Below, piece after piece: positions 52,378 through 60,992 of a DNA stretch of 64,000 nt. The DNA is from Anaerolineaceae bacterium (GTDB taxonomy: Bacteria > Chloroflexota > Anaerolineae > Aggregatilineales > Phototrophicaceae): assembly GCA_028818375.1 (NCBI GenBank), contig JAPPOB010000002.1, positions 124,001-188,000 of the forward strand, given 5' to 3'. Every line of letters begins with the position of its first letter. Positions within the stretch are counted from its first letter, which is position 1. Made by a program: the position numbers and the translations under genes. The notes below the pieces were generated by a model. It did not search any database. It saw only the letters and a list, made by a program, of their open reading frames with translations, and was not told the origin of the DNA.

Positions 52378-52405
52378 ACCCGGCGCCTGACATGAGGAAT
52401 GACCT

Positions 52406-53305
52406 GTGAGCGCGACCATTGTCGTCCTTGGCAGCTTCAATCTGGACATGATCACCACTATGGAGCGTCTGCCGCAACCCGGCGAAACCGTGCAGGGCCG
52501 GCGTTTCAGCACCGGGCCCGGTGGCAAGGGTTCCAACCAGGCGGTTGCAGCCGCCCGCCTGGGTGCGGACGTCAGTTTTGTGGGCCGCATCGGCCAGGAC
52601 CCCTGGGGAGACGTTGCCCTCACCTGCTGGCAGGAAGAGGGAGTCAACAGCGAGCACGTCGGCCGCGACGCAGAACTGGCCACCGGCGTCGCGCCCATCT
52701 GGGTGGATGACGCCGGCGAAAACGCCATCGTCTGCGCGTTGGGGGCCAACCTTGGGCTGACCCGGGAACACGTCGACGCGGCGGTCGATCGCATCGCCGC
52801 TGCCGATATCCTGGTCCTGCAACTGGAAGTGCCGCTGGAAACCGTGGCGCATGCGCTGAATCTGGCGCAGAAACTGGAGGTTCCCTGCATCCTGAATCCG
52901 GCGCCGGCCCAGGCCCTGACGCCGGAGATGCTTGCGTTGGCCAGTTGGCTCACGCCCAACGAGACCGAACTCGCTACCCTTTATGGAGAGGCCCCGACTG
53001 ACCTGCGGCCGCTGGTCACACGCAGGGGCCACACACTCATCCAGACGATGGGGGCGGCAGGGGCGCGCTGGGCGACGCAAGACGGAAGCGGGCAGGTGCC
53101 CGCCTTTGAGGTCGAGGTGCTGGATACCACCGGCGCCGGCGATGCCTTCAACGGCGGCCTTGCCGTGGCGCTGGCGGAAGGGCAGGCTCTGGAAGAGGCG
53201 TTGCGTTTCGCCAACGCCGTGGCGGCGCTCTCGGTCACACGGCCCGGAACGGCGCCGGCCATGCCGCGCCGCGCCGACGTTGAAGCCCTGCTGGCCGGCG
53301 GCTGA
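52406..53305 (+). CDS. rbsK: Ribokinase-like PfkB sugar kinase
   Basis: A 299-residue kinase that phosphorylates ribose or a related sugar. N-terminal VLGSFNLDMITTMERLPQPG, the sugar-binding GPGGKGSNQAVAAARLGA (about residue 38) and the C-terminal anion hole and catalytic Asp in DTTGAGDAFNGGLAVAL are all ribokinase-type. GTG start 52406, 28 bases after the tRNA. Other PfkB substrates cannot be excluded. Confidence 0.88.
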   Translation: MSATIVVLGSFNLDMITTMERLPQPGETVQGRRFSTGPGGKGSNQAVAAARLGADVSFVGRIGQDPWGDVALTCWQEEGVNSEHVGRDAELATGVAPIWVDDAGENAIVCALGANLGLTREHVDAAVDRIAAADILVLQLEVPLETVAHALNLAQKLEVPCILNPAPAQALTPEMLALASWLTPNETELATLYGEAPTDLRPLVTRRGHTLIQTMGAAGARWATQDGSGQVPAFEVEVLDTTGAGDAFNGGLAVALAEGQALEEALRFANAVAALSVTRPGTAPAMPRRADVEALLAGG

Positions 53306-53311
53306 AGACAA

Positions 53312-53884
53312 TCACTGCAGCGCGAAGAGCAAAAGCGGGACAAGCACGCCAACCACTGCGCCTCCCAGCAACTGTGCCGGACTGTGACGCCCGAGTCGTA
53401 GACGGGCTGCTGCCACCAGCAACCACAGCGGAGATAACGCCAGGGCCCAGGCCGGACCGAAGAAAGCCCAGGCGGCCACCAGGACGCCGGTCATGCTCAT
53501 CATGTGCATGCTGATTTGCCACGTCAGGGAGATGCAGGCAATCGATGCGATCAGCGCCAGGCTGCACAGGGCGAAAAAGGGCATGACGCCCGGCGCCCCT
53601 GTGCTCCGCAACAGCCACCAGGCGATGGTGGCGCAGGTGACGGAAACCATGAAGGGGCGGCGTCTCTGTTCGCGTAGCGGCATGTCCAGTGAAGTGATGC
53701 GACCCCGTCGCACCATGGCGGCCACGTAAAGCATCGGCAACAGGCTGACAAACACTATGTAAATGCCGGCGTTGACCAGGCCCTGAGAGAGAGAAGCGGC
53801 ATCGCGCAGGGACACCGGCAAGGCCATCAACGCCCAGACCGGTGGCGGACTCAGCAGGGTGGAGACCAGGCGGGGCCAGTTCAC
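53312..53884 (-). CDS. PAP2-like membrane phosphatase
   Basis: A 190-residue membrane protein with about five to six hydrophobic helices. A PAP2-like C-terminal pattern is visible: ISMHMMSMTGVLVAA and RLRLGRHSPAQLLGGAVVG, resembling motifs 2 and 3 of lipid phosphatases (the latter normally S-R-x5-H-x3-D). The final Asp and the typical K-x6-R-P motif are not clear, so activity is uncertain. GTG 53884 overlaps the glycosyltransferase stop (GTGA). Confidence 0.6.
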   Translation of the reverse strand: MNWPRLVSTLLSPPPVWALMALPVSLRDAASLSQGLVNAGIYIVFVSLLPMLYVAAMVRRGRITSLDMPLREQRRRPFMVSVTCATIAWWLLRSTGAPGVMPFFALCSLALIASIACISLTWQISMHMMSMTGVLVAAWAFFGPAWALALSPLWLLVAAARLRLGRHSPAQLLGGAVVGVLVPLLLFALQ

Positions 53885-55092
53885 CGCGACCTGGCAGCGG
53901 AAGCGAGCGCTTGATACAGCGCGGCATAGCGTTCCGCGACCTGTTGCCAACTGTAGCGCGACTCAACCAGTTGCCGACCGGCCAGCGCCAGACGCTTCCG
54001 CAAGGCGCCGTCCGCCAGGAGCTTGCGGGCCGCGGTAGGGAAGTCACTGCGCGCCGCCAGCCAGGCATGGCGGCCATGCTCAAGGGCGATTCCGTCCGCG
54101 CTGAGGGGCGTGGCCAGCAGCGGGCAGCCCGTCGCCAGCGCTTCCAGCACCTTGTTCTTGATGCCGGCGCCCATGCGCAAGGGACTGACGTAAAGCGTCG
54201 CGCGGTTCAGCCAGGGGCGCAGGTCGGGCACGCGCCCGGTGACCCGTGTTCGTTCGCCGGCCAACGCGCGCAGCGACTCCGGAGGTGCGTTGCCTACCAG
54301 CCAAAGCTGCAGTTCCGGGTGCTCCTGGCGCAGGTGGGGAAGCAGGTCGCGGGCCAGCCAGAGCGCGGCGTCGACATTGGGTTCGTAGGTGAAGTTGCCG
54401 GTGAAGAGCAGACTGGCTGCTTCACGCGCTTCACCGGAGGGCCGGAAGTGCTCCGTGTCGACGCCGTTGGGAATGACTTCCCAGTCCTGCGCCGGGTTGA
54501 GTCGGCGCAGTTCCGTGCGGTCCCGGTCGCTGACGACCACGCGACGTCCGAAAGGCGCGTACAACCAGGACTCGAAACGTCTCGCCAAAAAATGACGCAG
54601 GCGAATCGCGGGCGCCGGTCCGTCACCGGCTTCCAGCGCGCGCTGCAGGTAGAGACTGTAGGACTCGTAGGGCGTGATGAGGGTCGGCAAGTCTCCCACG
54701 GCTTGATGATACTCACTGACCTGGATGCCGCCGAAGAAATGCGCGCAGTCGTAGGCATTGCCGGCTACCTGCTCTTCGATAGCGCGCCACATGGCCGGGG
54801 AGGAGACTCCTGCAGCCTGGTCGGGAAAGCGCGCGCCTGGCAGAAGCAGGCGACGCAGCAGCGTGGACGGGGGTCGCGCGGGTTCGTCAAACAGCGCGAC
54901 GATGCCAAAGTGGGCGCGGTAGTGATCAAGGTCGTCGTGGTCTTCCGCCTGGCTGGCAAAGGCCATCAGGTCAATGACGCAGCCACGCCGGGAGAGTTCG
55001 CGCACCAGATGCCAGACGATGAGCCGGTCGCCGAGGTGCAGCGGCCAGGGCGGGCAGCGCGAAATGAGCAGTATGTGAGGCATCGTCGCCAT
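53881..55092 (-). CDS. Family 4 glycosyltransferase
   Basis: A 403-residue GT-B enzyme with a Rossmann N-terminal half (HILLISRCPPWPLHLGDRL) and a GT1/GT4 donor domain: LLFTGNFTYEPNVDAALWLA, and KNKVLEALATGCPLLATPLS with the E-x7-E-like region. The start (PPWPLHLGDRLI) resembles sugar transferases of the PEP-CTERM/EpsH type. Probably adds a sugar to a surface glycan. Start ATG 55092 or 55083; neither has a binding site. Coupled to the PAP2-like gene. Confidence 0.87.
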   Translation of the reverse strand: MATMPHILLISRCPPWPLHLGDRLIVWHLVRELSRRGCVIDLMAFASQAEDHDDLDHYRAHFGIVALFDEPARPPSTLLRRLLLPGARFPDQAAGVSSPAMWRAIEEQVAGNAYDCAHFFGGIQVSEYHQAVGDLPTLITPYESYSLYLQRALEAGDGPAPAIRLRHFLARRFESWLYAPFGRRVVVSDRDRTELRRLNPAQDWEVIPNGVDTEHFRPSGEAREAASLLFTGNFTYEPNVDAALWLARDLLPHLRQEHPELQLWLVGNAPPESLRALAGERTRVTGRVPDLRPWLNRATLYVSPLRMGAGIKNKVLEALATGCPLLATPLSADGIALEHGRHAWLAARSDFPTAARKLLADGALRKRLALAGRQLVESRYSWQQVAERYAALYQALASAARSR

Positions 55093-55106
55093 GATAGCAC
55101 AGGGTC

Positions 55107-55144
55107 TGTTCAGTCCTGAGGCAGGACGCTATGATGCGCATCAT
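55107..55144 (+). promoter_or_regulatory. Promoter and palindrome upstream of the YceI gene
   Basis: Weak -35 TGTTCA (55107-55112), a 17-base spacer and TATGAT (55130-55135). A perfect 14-base palindrome ATGATGCGCATCAT (55131-55144) overlaps the -10 and the start site, so a dimeric regulator could control it. Confidence 0.45.
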
Positions 55145-55161
55145 CAAATGAGGAGTGAGAT

Positions 55162-55935
55162 ATGCGCAGACTGCTGCAGATCATCCGTTTCCTGGTGGTT
55201 GCAGGCGTAGTGGGCCTGCTCGCCCTGGCAGCCCTGATTGTAGTGAGAGAAGGTCCGGAGGGTCTGGGTGGCGCTCTCAATGCCTTCGTTGCTTTCACTC
55301 AGGGCGATCATGAGGAAGCCAGCGGGCCGGTCACGGCCCCGGGCCTGGAGGCAGAAGCGGGCGCACGGGTCTTTCGCATCGCGCAAGAAGAGTCTGAAGT
55401 CCGATTTCTCATTGACGAAGTGCTGCGCGGCGCGGACTTCACGGTTGTCGGCGCCACAGACCAGGTCGCCGGTGACCTGCGGGTCGACACTGGCGACCCG
55501 GTGGCATCAGAAATCGGCCTGATTCGCATCAACGCGCGCACGCTCACAACTGACAACGGCAACCGCAACCGGGCGTTGCGCACCTTCATCCTCAAGTCGG
55601 CCGAGGATGAATTCGAATATGCCGAGTTTGAAACGTCGGAACTGACGGGCATGCCGGAGAGCGTCACCGTTGGCGAGCCTTTCGACGTTCAGATCCTTGG
55701 AGAACTGCGCATCGCCGGGGCTACGCAGGCCCTGACCTTTGATGCCACCATTACGCTGGAGAGCGAGGAGCGCTTAAGCGGGTCGGCGCGCAGTGCCCTG
55801 CAACATGCCGATCTCGGCCTGACCATTCCCGACGTGCCCTTTGTTTCGGATGTGGCGGAAGAGGTCAGGCTGGAGATCGACTTCGTGGCGTTGGCCGTCG
55901 TGGAAGGCGAGGATCAGGCGCCGTCTTCGGGCTGA
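55162..55935 (+). CDS. YceI-family lipocalin-like protein
   Basis: A 257-residue protein. Residues about 8-28 are a membrane anchor or uncleaved signal (FLVVAGVVGLLALAALIVV), and residues about 70-245 match the YceI beta-barrel, which binds isoprenoid-type lipids in other bacteria: ARVFRIAQEESEVRFLIDE, EIGLIRINARTLTTDNGNRN, TSELTGMPESVTVGEPF. AGGAG lies 6 bases before ATG 55162. Its 3' end overlaps the convergent ferritin gene by 22 bases. Role and ligand here are not known. Confidence 0.85.
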   Translation: MRRLLQIIRFLVVAGVVGLLALAALIVVREGPEGLGGALNAFVAFTQGDHEEASGPVTAPGLEAEAGARVFRIAQEESEVRFLIDEVLRGADFTVVGATDQVAGDLRVDTGDPVASEIGLIRINARTLTTDNGNRNRALRTFILKSAEDEFEYAEFETSELTGMPESVTVGEPFDVQILGELRIAGATQALTFDATITLESEERLSGSARSALQHADLGLTIPDVPFVSDVAEEVRLEIDFVALAVVEGEDQAPSSG

Positions 55936-56417
55936 ACAGCGCCCATTTCGCGGTCAAGCAGGAAGAGGCCGGGGCCGAAATCGCCCACCAGCTTCAGGTC
56001 CTGCACGGCGGCGTCGACCAGGGCTTCCTCTTCCACCTGCTCGTCCACGAACCATTGCAGGAAGCTGAAGGAGGCCGGGTCCTTCTCACTGGAGGACAGC
56101 GAAACAAGATCGTTGATGAGATGCGTGACGTGCTGTTCGTGCTTCAGTGCATCCTGAAAGACGTCCAGCGGCGATTCCCATTCGATTTGTGGCTGGTCCA
56201 GGGGCAGCAGCAAAACGCGACCGTTGCGTTCGTTGATGTAGTCGAGGATCCTGGTGGCATGCGTCATTTCCTCGTCCGCGTGTCGGCGCATCCAGGCGGC
56301 AAAACCGCGCAGATCGCGATACTCGAACCAGGCGCTCATCGACAGATAGGTGTAGAAAGCGCCCAGTTCCGCGTTGATTTGCCTGTTCAGCGCTTCCTGC
56401 ATCGCCTCGTTCAGCAT
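55914..56417 (-). CDS. ftnA: Ferritin (iron storage)
   Basis: A 167-residue four-helix ferritin that oxidises and stores iron in a 24-mer. Ferroxidase ligands fit: Glu in NRQINAELGAFYTY, Glu-x2-His in RRHADEEMTHATRI, Glu in ALKHEQHVT and Gln/Glu in FVDEQVEEEAL. No heme-binding Met pattern of bacterioferritin is obvious. ATG 56417 has AAGGAGAA upstream. Its promoter is consensus-like and flanked by two copies of a direct repeat. Confidence 0.93.
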   Translation of the reverse strand: MLNEAMQEALNRQINAELGAFYTYLSMSAWFEYRDLRGFAAWMRRHADEEMTHATRILDYINERNGRVLLLPLDQPQIEWESPLDVFQDALKHEQHVTHLINDLVSLSSSEKDPASFSFLQWFVDEQVEEEALVDAAVQDLKLVGDFGPGLFLLDREMGAVQPEDGA

Positions 56418-56443
56418 GGGGTTCTCCTTACTGTGATGATGAA

Positions 56444-56504
56444 CCGTGAAAGTTAATCCATGTAAATTGTATCATGGCATGGCATTATCTGTCAAAGTTA
56501 ACCA
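56444..56504. repeat. Direct repeats flanking the ferritin promoter
   Basis: CCGTGAAAGTTAATCCA (56444-56460) and CTGTCAAAGTTAACCA (56489-56504) share an AAAGTTAA core 45 bases apart. One covers the -35, the other the start site. Probably two sites for a regulator that binds cooperatively or by looping. Confidence 0.5.
56466..56495 (-). promoter_or_regulatory. Consensus promoter of the ferritin gene
   Basis: Read on the minus strand: TTGACA (56495-56490), an 18-base spacer and TACAAT (56471-56466). Start near 56459, leader about 40 bases. Confidence 0.7.
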
Positions 56505-56552
56505 CCAGTGATTCTGTAATCATTGCTCGTCAAGTCCCGGGAGTCTCAGCTC

Positions 56553-57167
56553 ATGAGTTGCACTGTCCATCTTGTTCGCCACGGCGAGGTCCATAACCCC
56601 CAACACGTCATGTACGGACGTCTGCCCGGCTTTCGCCTCAGTGTGCGCGGCCAGGAGCAGGCGCGATCCGCGGCGTCCTGGTTGCAGGGACGCCCGCTGA
56701 ATGCGCTTTACAGCAGCCCCATGCAGCGCGCCAGGGAGACGGTCGCCATCCTGGCGGCGGCCGGCGCTTCGCTGCCGCTCGAGGTTGACGAGCGCCTGAA
56801 CGAGGTGTACACGCCCTGGCAGGGTCGGCCACTGCTGGACCTGTTGAAACGCGACTGGGACATGTACAGCGGCAACGGACCGGAATTCGAACAGGCGGAG
56901 GACGTGGCGCGTCGCGGTCAGGACTTCCTCGCCGCCATGCGCTGCGCCTGGCCGGGCGGAGAAGTGGCTGCCGTCACCCATGGCGACATCATCGCGTTTT
57001 CCATCGTCCTCGCCGCCGGTGACCCGCCGGAGGTCAAGCTCAAGGCCCACATGCCCAACTATGGCGTCAGCGACGATTACCCGGAGACGGCCTCAATCAA
57101 CACTTTCCACTGGCGCACGGAGGACCCGGAAGAACTACCTTCCTTCACTTACCTGCGGCCCTGGTAG
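56553..57167 (+). CDS. Histidine phosphatase (phosphoglycerate mutase-like)
   Basis: A 204-residue member of the histidine phosphatase superfamily: the catalytic R-H-G in VHLVRHGEVHNPQ, SSPMQRARETVAIL, a Glu in DERLNEVY and the second catalytic His in VAAVTHGDIIAF. Acts on a small phosphate ester. Start at ATG 56553 leaves the R-H-G near residue 9, as usual. Its end overlaps the convergent transporter gene by 23 bases. Confidence 0.88.
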   Translation: MSCTVHLVRHGEVHNPQHVMYGRLPGFRLSVRGQEQARSAASWLQGRPLNALYSSPMQRARETVAILAAAGASLPLEVDERLNEVYTPWQGRPLLDLLKRDWDMYSGNGPEFEQAEDVARRGQDFLAAMRCAWPGGEVAAVTHGDIIAFSIVLAAGDPPEVKLKAHMPNYGVSDDYPETASINTFHWRTEDPEELPSFTYLRPW

Positions 57168-58386
57168 TTGGGACACGCGCCGGCAGCAGGACCAGCATCG
57201 CCGCCAGCGTGATGCCGGCGATACCCCACAGTACCGGGCCGTAACCGCCGCCCAGTGCGTGGACGGCGCTGGCCCCGACCGGCGCGACGGTGCCCGCCAG
57301 GGTCAGAAAAACAACCATGACGCTGCTGATGCGTCCGAAGCGCGCGGGCCCAAAACGCTCTGCCAGCAGGGCAGGCCGCAGCAGCGTGGCGGAGCCGACG
57401 GCCGCGCCAAACAGGAGGACGAAGAGCCAGAGGCGCCAGTCGGCGCCTGGCAGCAACAGGAGCGACACGGCCAGCAGTTGCAGCGCAAGCGACAGCTCCG
57501 TCAGCCAGAGCAGAGACAGTCGTTCGGCCACGGGCGCGAAAATGAGTCGGCCCAGGACCTGGGCGGCGCCGATCAGGCCGGCGCCGGCCGCCGCCAGATT
57601 GTCATCCACCCCCTGTTCGAGCAGAAAAGGCACAAAATGAACGCGGATCGCCGTGCCGCCCAGCATGGCCAGGGAAAAGGCCGCGGTGAGCGACCAGAAG
57701 ACGCTGCCCCGCAGAATGTCTCTGGCGGACTCGTCCGAAGACGGCGGCGAGCTGCCAGGATCTTCACTGGCGCCGTCCGCCTGCAGCCCGATGTCGGCTG
57801 GTCGCCGGCGCAGCACCAGCGCGTGCAGGGGGATGGTCGTCGCGGCCAGCAGAATGGCGAGCAACAGGACGGCCGTGCGCCAGCCATGCTGTTGCAGCAG
57901 CGAATTGGCGAGAGGCAGGAAAACCGTGCTGGCGAAGCCGGCGACGAGAGTGATCAGGGCCAGCGCCCGCGCCCGCTTGCGCAGGAACCAGTTGGCGATG
58001 ACGGTGAAGGCCGGTTCGTAAAACAGGGCCGCCATGCAGAGACCCAGACCCGACCAGACCAAATAAAAAATCGCCAGATCGTCGGCCTGTGACCAAAGGG
58101 CCAGCAGGGCGCTGGCCAGCAGGGAGGCGACGGTCATCAGCAGGCGGGCGCCGTGGCGGTCGATCCAGATGCCAACCGGCACGGCCATCGCGCCCCGCAG
58201 CAGCAGGGCCAGCGAAAAGGCGCCGGTCAATTCGGTGCGCGACCAGCCGGTGTCCAGTTCCATGGGACGGATGAAGACGGCGAAGGCGTAATAAAGAATG
58301 CCCCAGGAGATGGTCTCGGTGATGGCCAGGGTCAGGGCGATGCGCCAGCCGTAGTAGCTCTCGCGCATGGCGCGCAGCCATCTCAC
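57145..58386 (-). CDS. Major facilitator superfamily transporter
   Basis: A 413-residue secondary transporter with 12 predicted helices in two six-helix halves and a loop between them (LQADGASEDPGSSPPSSDES). The A-loop motif G-x3-D-R-x-G-R-R appears as PVGIWIDRHGARLLM after helix 2. Looks like the monocarboxylate/oxalate-type branch, but substrate is unknown. GTG 58386 overlaps the recF stop (GTGA); ATG 58368 is an alternative. Confidence 0.85.
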   Translation of the reverse strand: MRWLRAMRESYYGWRIALTLAITETISWGILYYAFAVFIRPMELDTGWSRTELTGAFSLALLLRGAMAVPVGIWIDRHGARLLMTVASLLASALLALWSQADDLAIFYLVWSGLGLCMAALFYEPAFTVIANWFLRKRARALALITLVAGFASTVFLPLANSLLQQHGWRTAVLLLAILLAATTIPLHALVLRRRPADIGLQADGASEDPGSSPPSSDESARDILRGSVFWSLTAAFSLAMLGGTAIRVHFVPFLLEQGVDDNLAAAGAGLIGAAQVLGRLIFAPVAERLSLLWLTELSLALQLLAVSLLLLPGADWRLWLFVLLFGAAVGSATLLRPALLAERFGPARFGRISSVMVVFLTLAGTVAPVGASAVHALGGGYGPVLWGIAGITLAAMLVLLPARVPTTRAAGK

Positions 58387-59606
58387 GGGTCGGCCTCCGT
58401 GTTCTGGCTGGCGATCTGTCCTTCCGCGATCCGCAACACCGAAGCGTGCTGCAGGAATCCCGGCGTGAAGATGTCCAGTTCGGTGGTGGTCAATAGCGTC
58501 TGGGCCACGCCGTCGAGGCGTTCCAGCAGCCAGTTGCGCCGGCTGGAATCCAGCTCGGCCACGACCTCGTCCAGCAGCAGCAGGGGCGGCTCGCCGATGC
58601 GCGCCTGCATCCAGTCCAGTTCCGCCAGCTTGAGCGCCATCACCGCTGTGCGCGCCTGACCGCGGCTGCCGTAGAGACCGGCGTCGTGGCCGTTGATGGC
58701 GATGCGCAATTCGTCGCGGTGCGGGCCGCTTGGCGTGAAGCCCCGGCGGATCGAGAGTGAACGTTCCTCTTCCAGGCGAGCGGCGTATTGGGGCGCGATG
58801 TCATTTGCGTCCAGTTCGCGGTGGAGATCGAGGCCCTGGGAATTGAAGGAAAGCTGACCATCGCCGCTGGCGGTGGGCGCAAAGCTGGGCTGGTAACGAA
58901 GCGAAAGGGTCTCACGTCCGCCCGTAAGGTCATGGTGCGCGCGGCAGGCGCTGGCTTCCAGTTCGCGCAGGAAACGCTGGCGCGCGGCGATGATGACGGC
59001 GGCGGCCTCAACCAGTTGCGCGTCCCAGAAGTCCAGTTCGTGCGTTGCGGCGCGCCGTTCCTGGATGCGGCGCAGCAGGGCGTTGCGTTGAGGCAGCAGC
59101 TTGCCGAAGCGGTTCAGGGCCTCAAGGCAGGCGGCATCGACCTGGGAAAGGGTGTTGTCGATGAACTGCCGCCGGTCCGCCGGCGACCCCTCAACCAGCG
59201 CCAGGTCGTGCGGCAGGAACAACACGACGTTGAGGTGACCGACGAGGTCCATCACGCGTTTGTCGGCGCCATTGAGGCGCAACACCTTCCTGAAGCGCGG
59301 CGTCGCCTGGCCGCAGTCCTCCAGCATCAGGGTGATTTCCAGATGCTCCAGTGGGCTGTGACGGGAACTGACGTCGGCGGCGAGGCGGGCATAGGGAATG
59401 GGTTCATCCTGGCTGCGCCAGTGGATGAGTTGGCGGTCGCTGCTGCTCCAGGGGGAGCGTGAGAGGGCGAGGTAGCAGATGGCCTCCAGCAGGCTGGTCT
59501 TGCCCTGGGCGTTGGCGCCGTGGATGAGCGTGGTGCCCGGCGGCGGGCTCCATTCCAGGCGGGCGTAGTTGCGGAAATTGCTCAGCGAAAGGTGCTCGAT
59601 GCGCAT
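58383..59606 (-). CDS. recF: DNA repair and replication protein RecF
   Basis: A 407-residue SMC-like ATPase that loads RecA at gaps together with RecO and RecR. N-terminal MRIEHLSLSNFRNYARLEW, Walker A GANAQGKTSLLEAI, then SPADRRQFIDNTLSQVD, signature-type RRGFTPSGPHRDEL and Walker B LLLLDEVVAELDSSRR. ATG 59606 is the family start. A TACAAT -10-like box lies on the minus strand at 59650-59645. Divergent from LexA-controlled dinB, which suggests it may share SOS control. Confidence 0.95.
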   Translation of the reverse strand: MRIEHLSLSNFRNYARLEWSPPPGTTLIHGANAQGKTSLLEAICYLALSRSPWSSSDRQLIHWRSQDEPIPYARLAADVSSRHSPLEHLEITLMLEDCGQATPRFRKVLRLNGADKRVMDLVGHLNVVLFLPHDLALVEGSPADRRQFIDNTLSQVDAACLEALNRFGKLLPQRNALLRRIQERRAATHELDFWDAQLVEAAAVIIAARQRFLRELEASACRAHHDLTGGRETLSLRYQPSFAPTASGDGQLSFNSQGLDLHRELDANDIAPQYAARLEEERSLSIRRGFTPSGPHRDELRIAINGHDAGLYGSRGQARTAVMALKLAELDWMQARIGEPPLLLLDEVVAELDSSRRNWLLERLDGVAQTLLTTTELDIFTPGFLQHASVLRIAEGQIASQNTEADP

Positions 59607-59678
59607 GGGGCACGTTTTGCCAGTCTGCCAGAACGCCGCGGGCGATTGTAGCGTCGCCTGAGCGGCGCTGCACAGGGC

Positions 59679-59707
59679 TTGACACAAAAGAACATATGTT
59701 CTATCAT
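59679..59707 (+). promoter_or_regulatory. SOS promoter of dinB
   Basis: TTGACA (59679-59684), a 17-base spacer and TATCAT (59702-59707). Start near 59714. The spacer holds the LexA box, so bound LexA would exclude RNA polymerase. Confidence 0.75.
59690..59701. promoter_or_regulatory. LexA (SOS) box
   Basis: GAACATATGTTC, a perfect palindrome matching the Gram-positive LexA/DinR box (GAAC-N4-GTTC). It lies between the -35 and -10 of the dinB promoter. Confidence 0.85.
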
Positions 59708-59738
59708 GGCGGAAATGGCTGTCAAGGGGGTTCGCGCC

Positions 59739-60992
59739 ATGGCCCGCATGACCCGCAGCATTCTGCATCTTGATCTGGACGCCTTTTTCTGCGCCGTCGA
59801 GGAGTTGAACGACCCCTCGCTGGCGGGTTTGGCCTTCGCCGTCGGCGGCCAGCCAGGAAAGCGCGGCGTGGTCGCCTCCTGCTCCTGGCCGGCGCGCCGA
59901 TACGGCGTGCGCTCGGGCATGCCCATGGGAGAAGCAGTTCGTCTTTGCCCGCAGTTGCTGGTCGTCTCGCACGGTTTCGGCAACTACGCTGAAATCTCGG
60001 CGCGGGTCATGTCCCTGGCGCAGGAATTGACGCCGATGGTCGAGCCAGTCTCAATCGACGAGGCCTTCCTCGATATCACCGGTTTGCCGGGCGACCCTAC
60101 GCTGATCGCGCGGGCTCTGCAGGAACGCATTGCACGCCAGCTGAACCTGCCCTGTTCCATCGGCGGCGGCAGCAACAAGCTGATCGCCAAGATGGCCACC
60201 AATGCCGCCAAGAGCGCCGGCAGGGGCGGCGCGCCACCGCGCGCCATCAAGATCGTCGCGCCCGGCGCGGAAGCCGACTTCCTCGCGCCGCTGGCGGTGG
60301 AGGCCCTGTGGGGATGCGGCCCGAAGACGACGGAGCGGCTGCGGGAGATGGGCGTTTCCACCCTTGGCGACCTGGCCCGCTGGCCAACCCGCGACCTCAT
60401 GCGGCGCTTCGGCAAGCATGGCTACGACCTGGGGCAGCGCGCCCGCGGCATCGACGAGCGCATCGTCGAATCAACCTTCGTCACCAAATCGGTGGGGCAC
60501 AGCAGCACCTTCCTGCGCGACCAGCGCGAGGCCCTGCCGATTCGTCGCAAGCTGCGCGATCTGGCGGAGCGCGTGGGTCTGCGTTTGCGCCGCCAGCACC
60601 TGCGCGGCCGGACCGTGACGCTCACGCTGCGCTGGTCGGATTTCACGACCGTCATGCACCAGACGACGCTGCCGATGGCCGTCAACGATGACCTTCATAT
60701 CTGGCAGGCGGCGGAGGCGCTGCTGGAGAGTTACTGGCCGCGCGGACGCCCGCTGCGACTGATTGGCGTCCGCGTCAGCGGCCTGGAGCCCGACCGGCAG
60801 GGGCGGCAACTGGAATTGTGGGAAGCGCCGCGCGAACTGGCCCTGCAGGCGGCGCTGGACAATATTCGCAACCGCTTCGGCGACGGCGCGCTGCGGCGCT
60901 GCAGCGCCATGGGCAGGTCCGGCAGCTACGAGTCGCCCACGCCGGTCTTTCGCATGAACCACGGCCAACGCAGTTCAGCCGCGCGGGCTTAG
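59739..60992 (+). CDS. dinB: DNA polymerase IV (Y family)
   Basis: A 417-residue translesion polymerase induced by DNA damage. Palm motifs ILHLDLDAFFCAVEELNDPS (first Asp) and VSIDEAFLDITG (catalytic Asp-Glu), helix-hairpin-helix region LWGCGPKTTERLREMGVSTL, and a little-finger domain. I choose ATG 59739, which has AAGGGGG 8 bases upstream and lies after the predicted start of transcription; earlier in-frame ATGs do not. No canonical C-terminal clamp-binding peptide is obvious. Overlaps rdgB at its 3' end. Confidence 0.94.
   Translation: MARMTRSILHLDLDAFFCAVEELNDPSLAGLAFAVGGQPGKRGVVASCSWPARRYGVRSGMPMGEAVRLCPQLLVVSHGFGNYAEISARVMSLAQELTPMVEPVSIDEAFLDITGLPGDPTLIARALQERIARQLNLPCSIGGGSNKLIAKMATNAAKSAGRGGAPPRAIKIVAPGAEADFLAPLAVEALWGCGPKTTERLREMGVSTLGDLARWPTRDLMRRFGKHGYDLGQRARGIDERIVESTFVTKSVGHSSTFLRDQREALPIRRKLRDLAERVGLRLRRQHLRGRTVTLTLRWSDFTTVMHQTTLPMAVNDDLHIWQAAEALLESYWPRGRPLRLIGVRVSGLEPDRQGRQLELWEAPRELALQAALDNIRNRFGDGALRRCSAMGRSGSYESPTPVFRMNHGQRSSAARA

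Noticed and set aside
52124..52390. Small plus-strand frames over the tRNA-Sec gene
   Set aside because: The region folds into a full selenocysteine tRNA with its own promoter; the frames have no family features.
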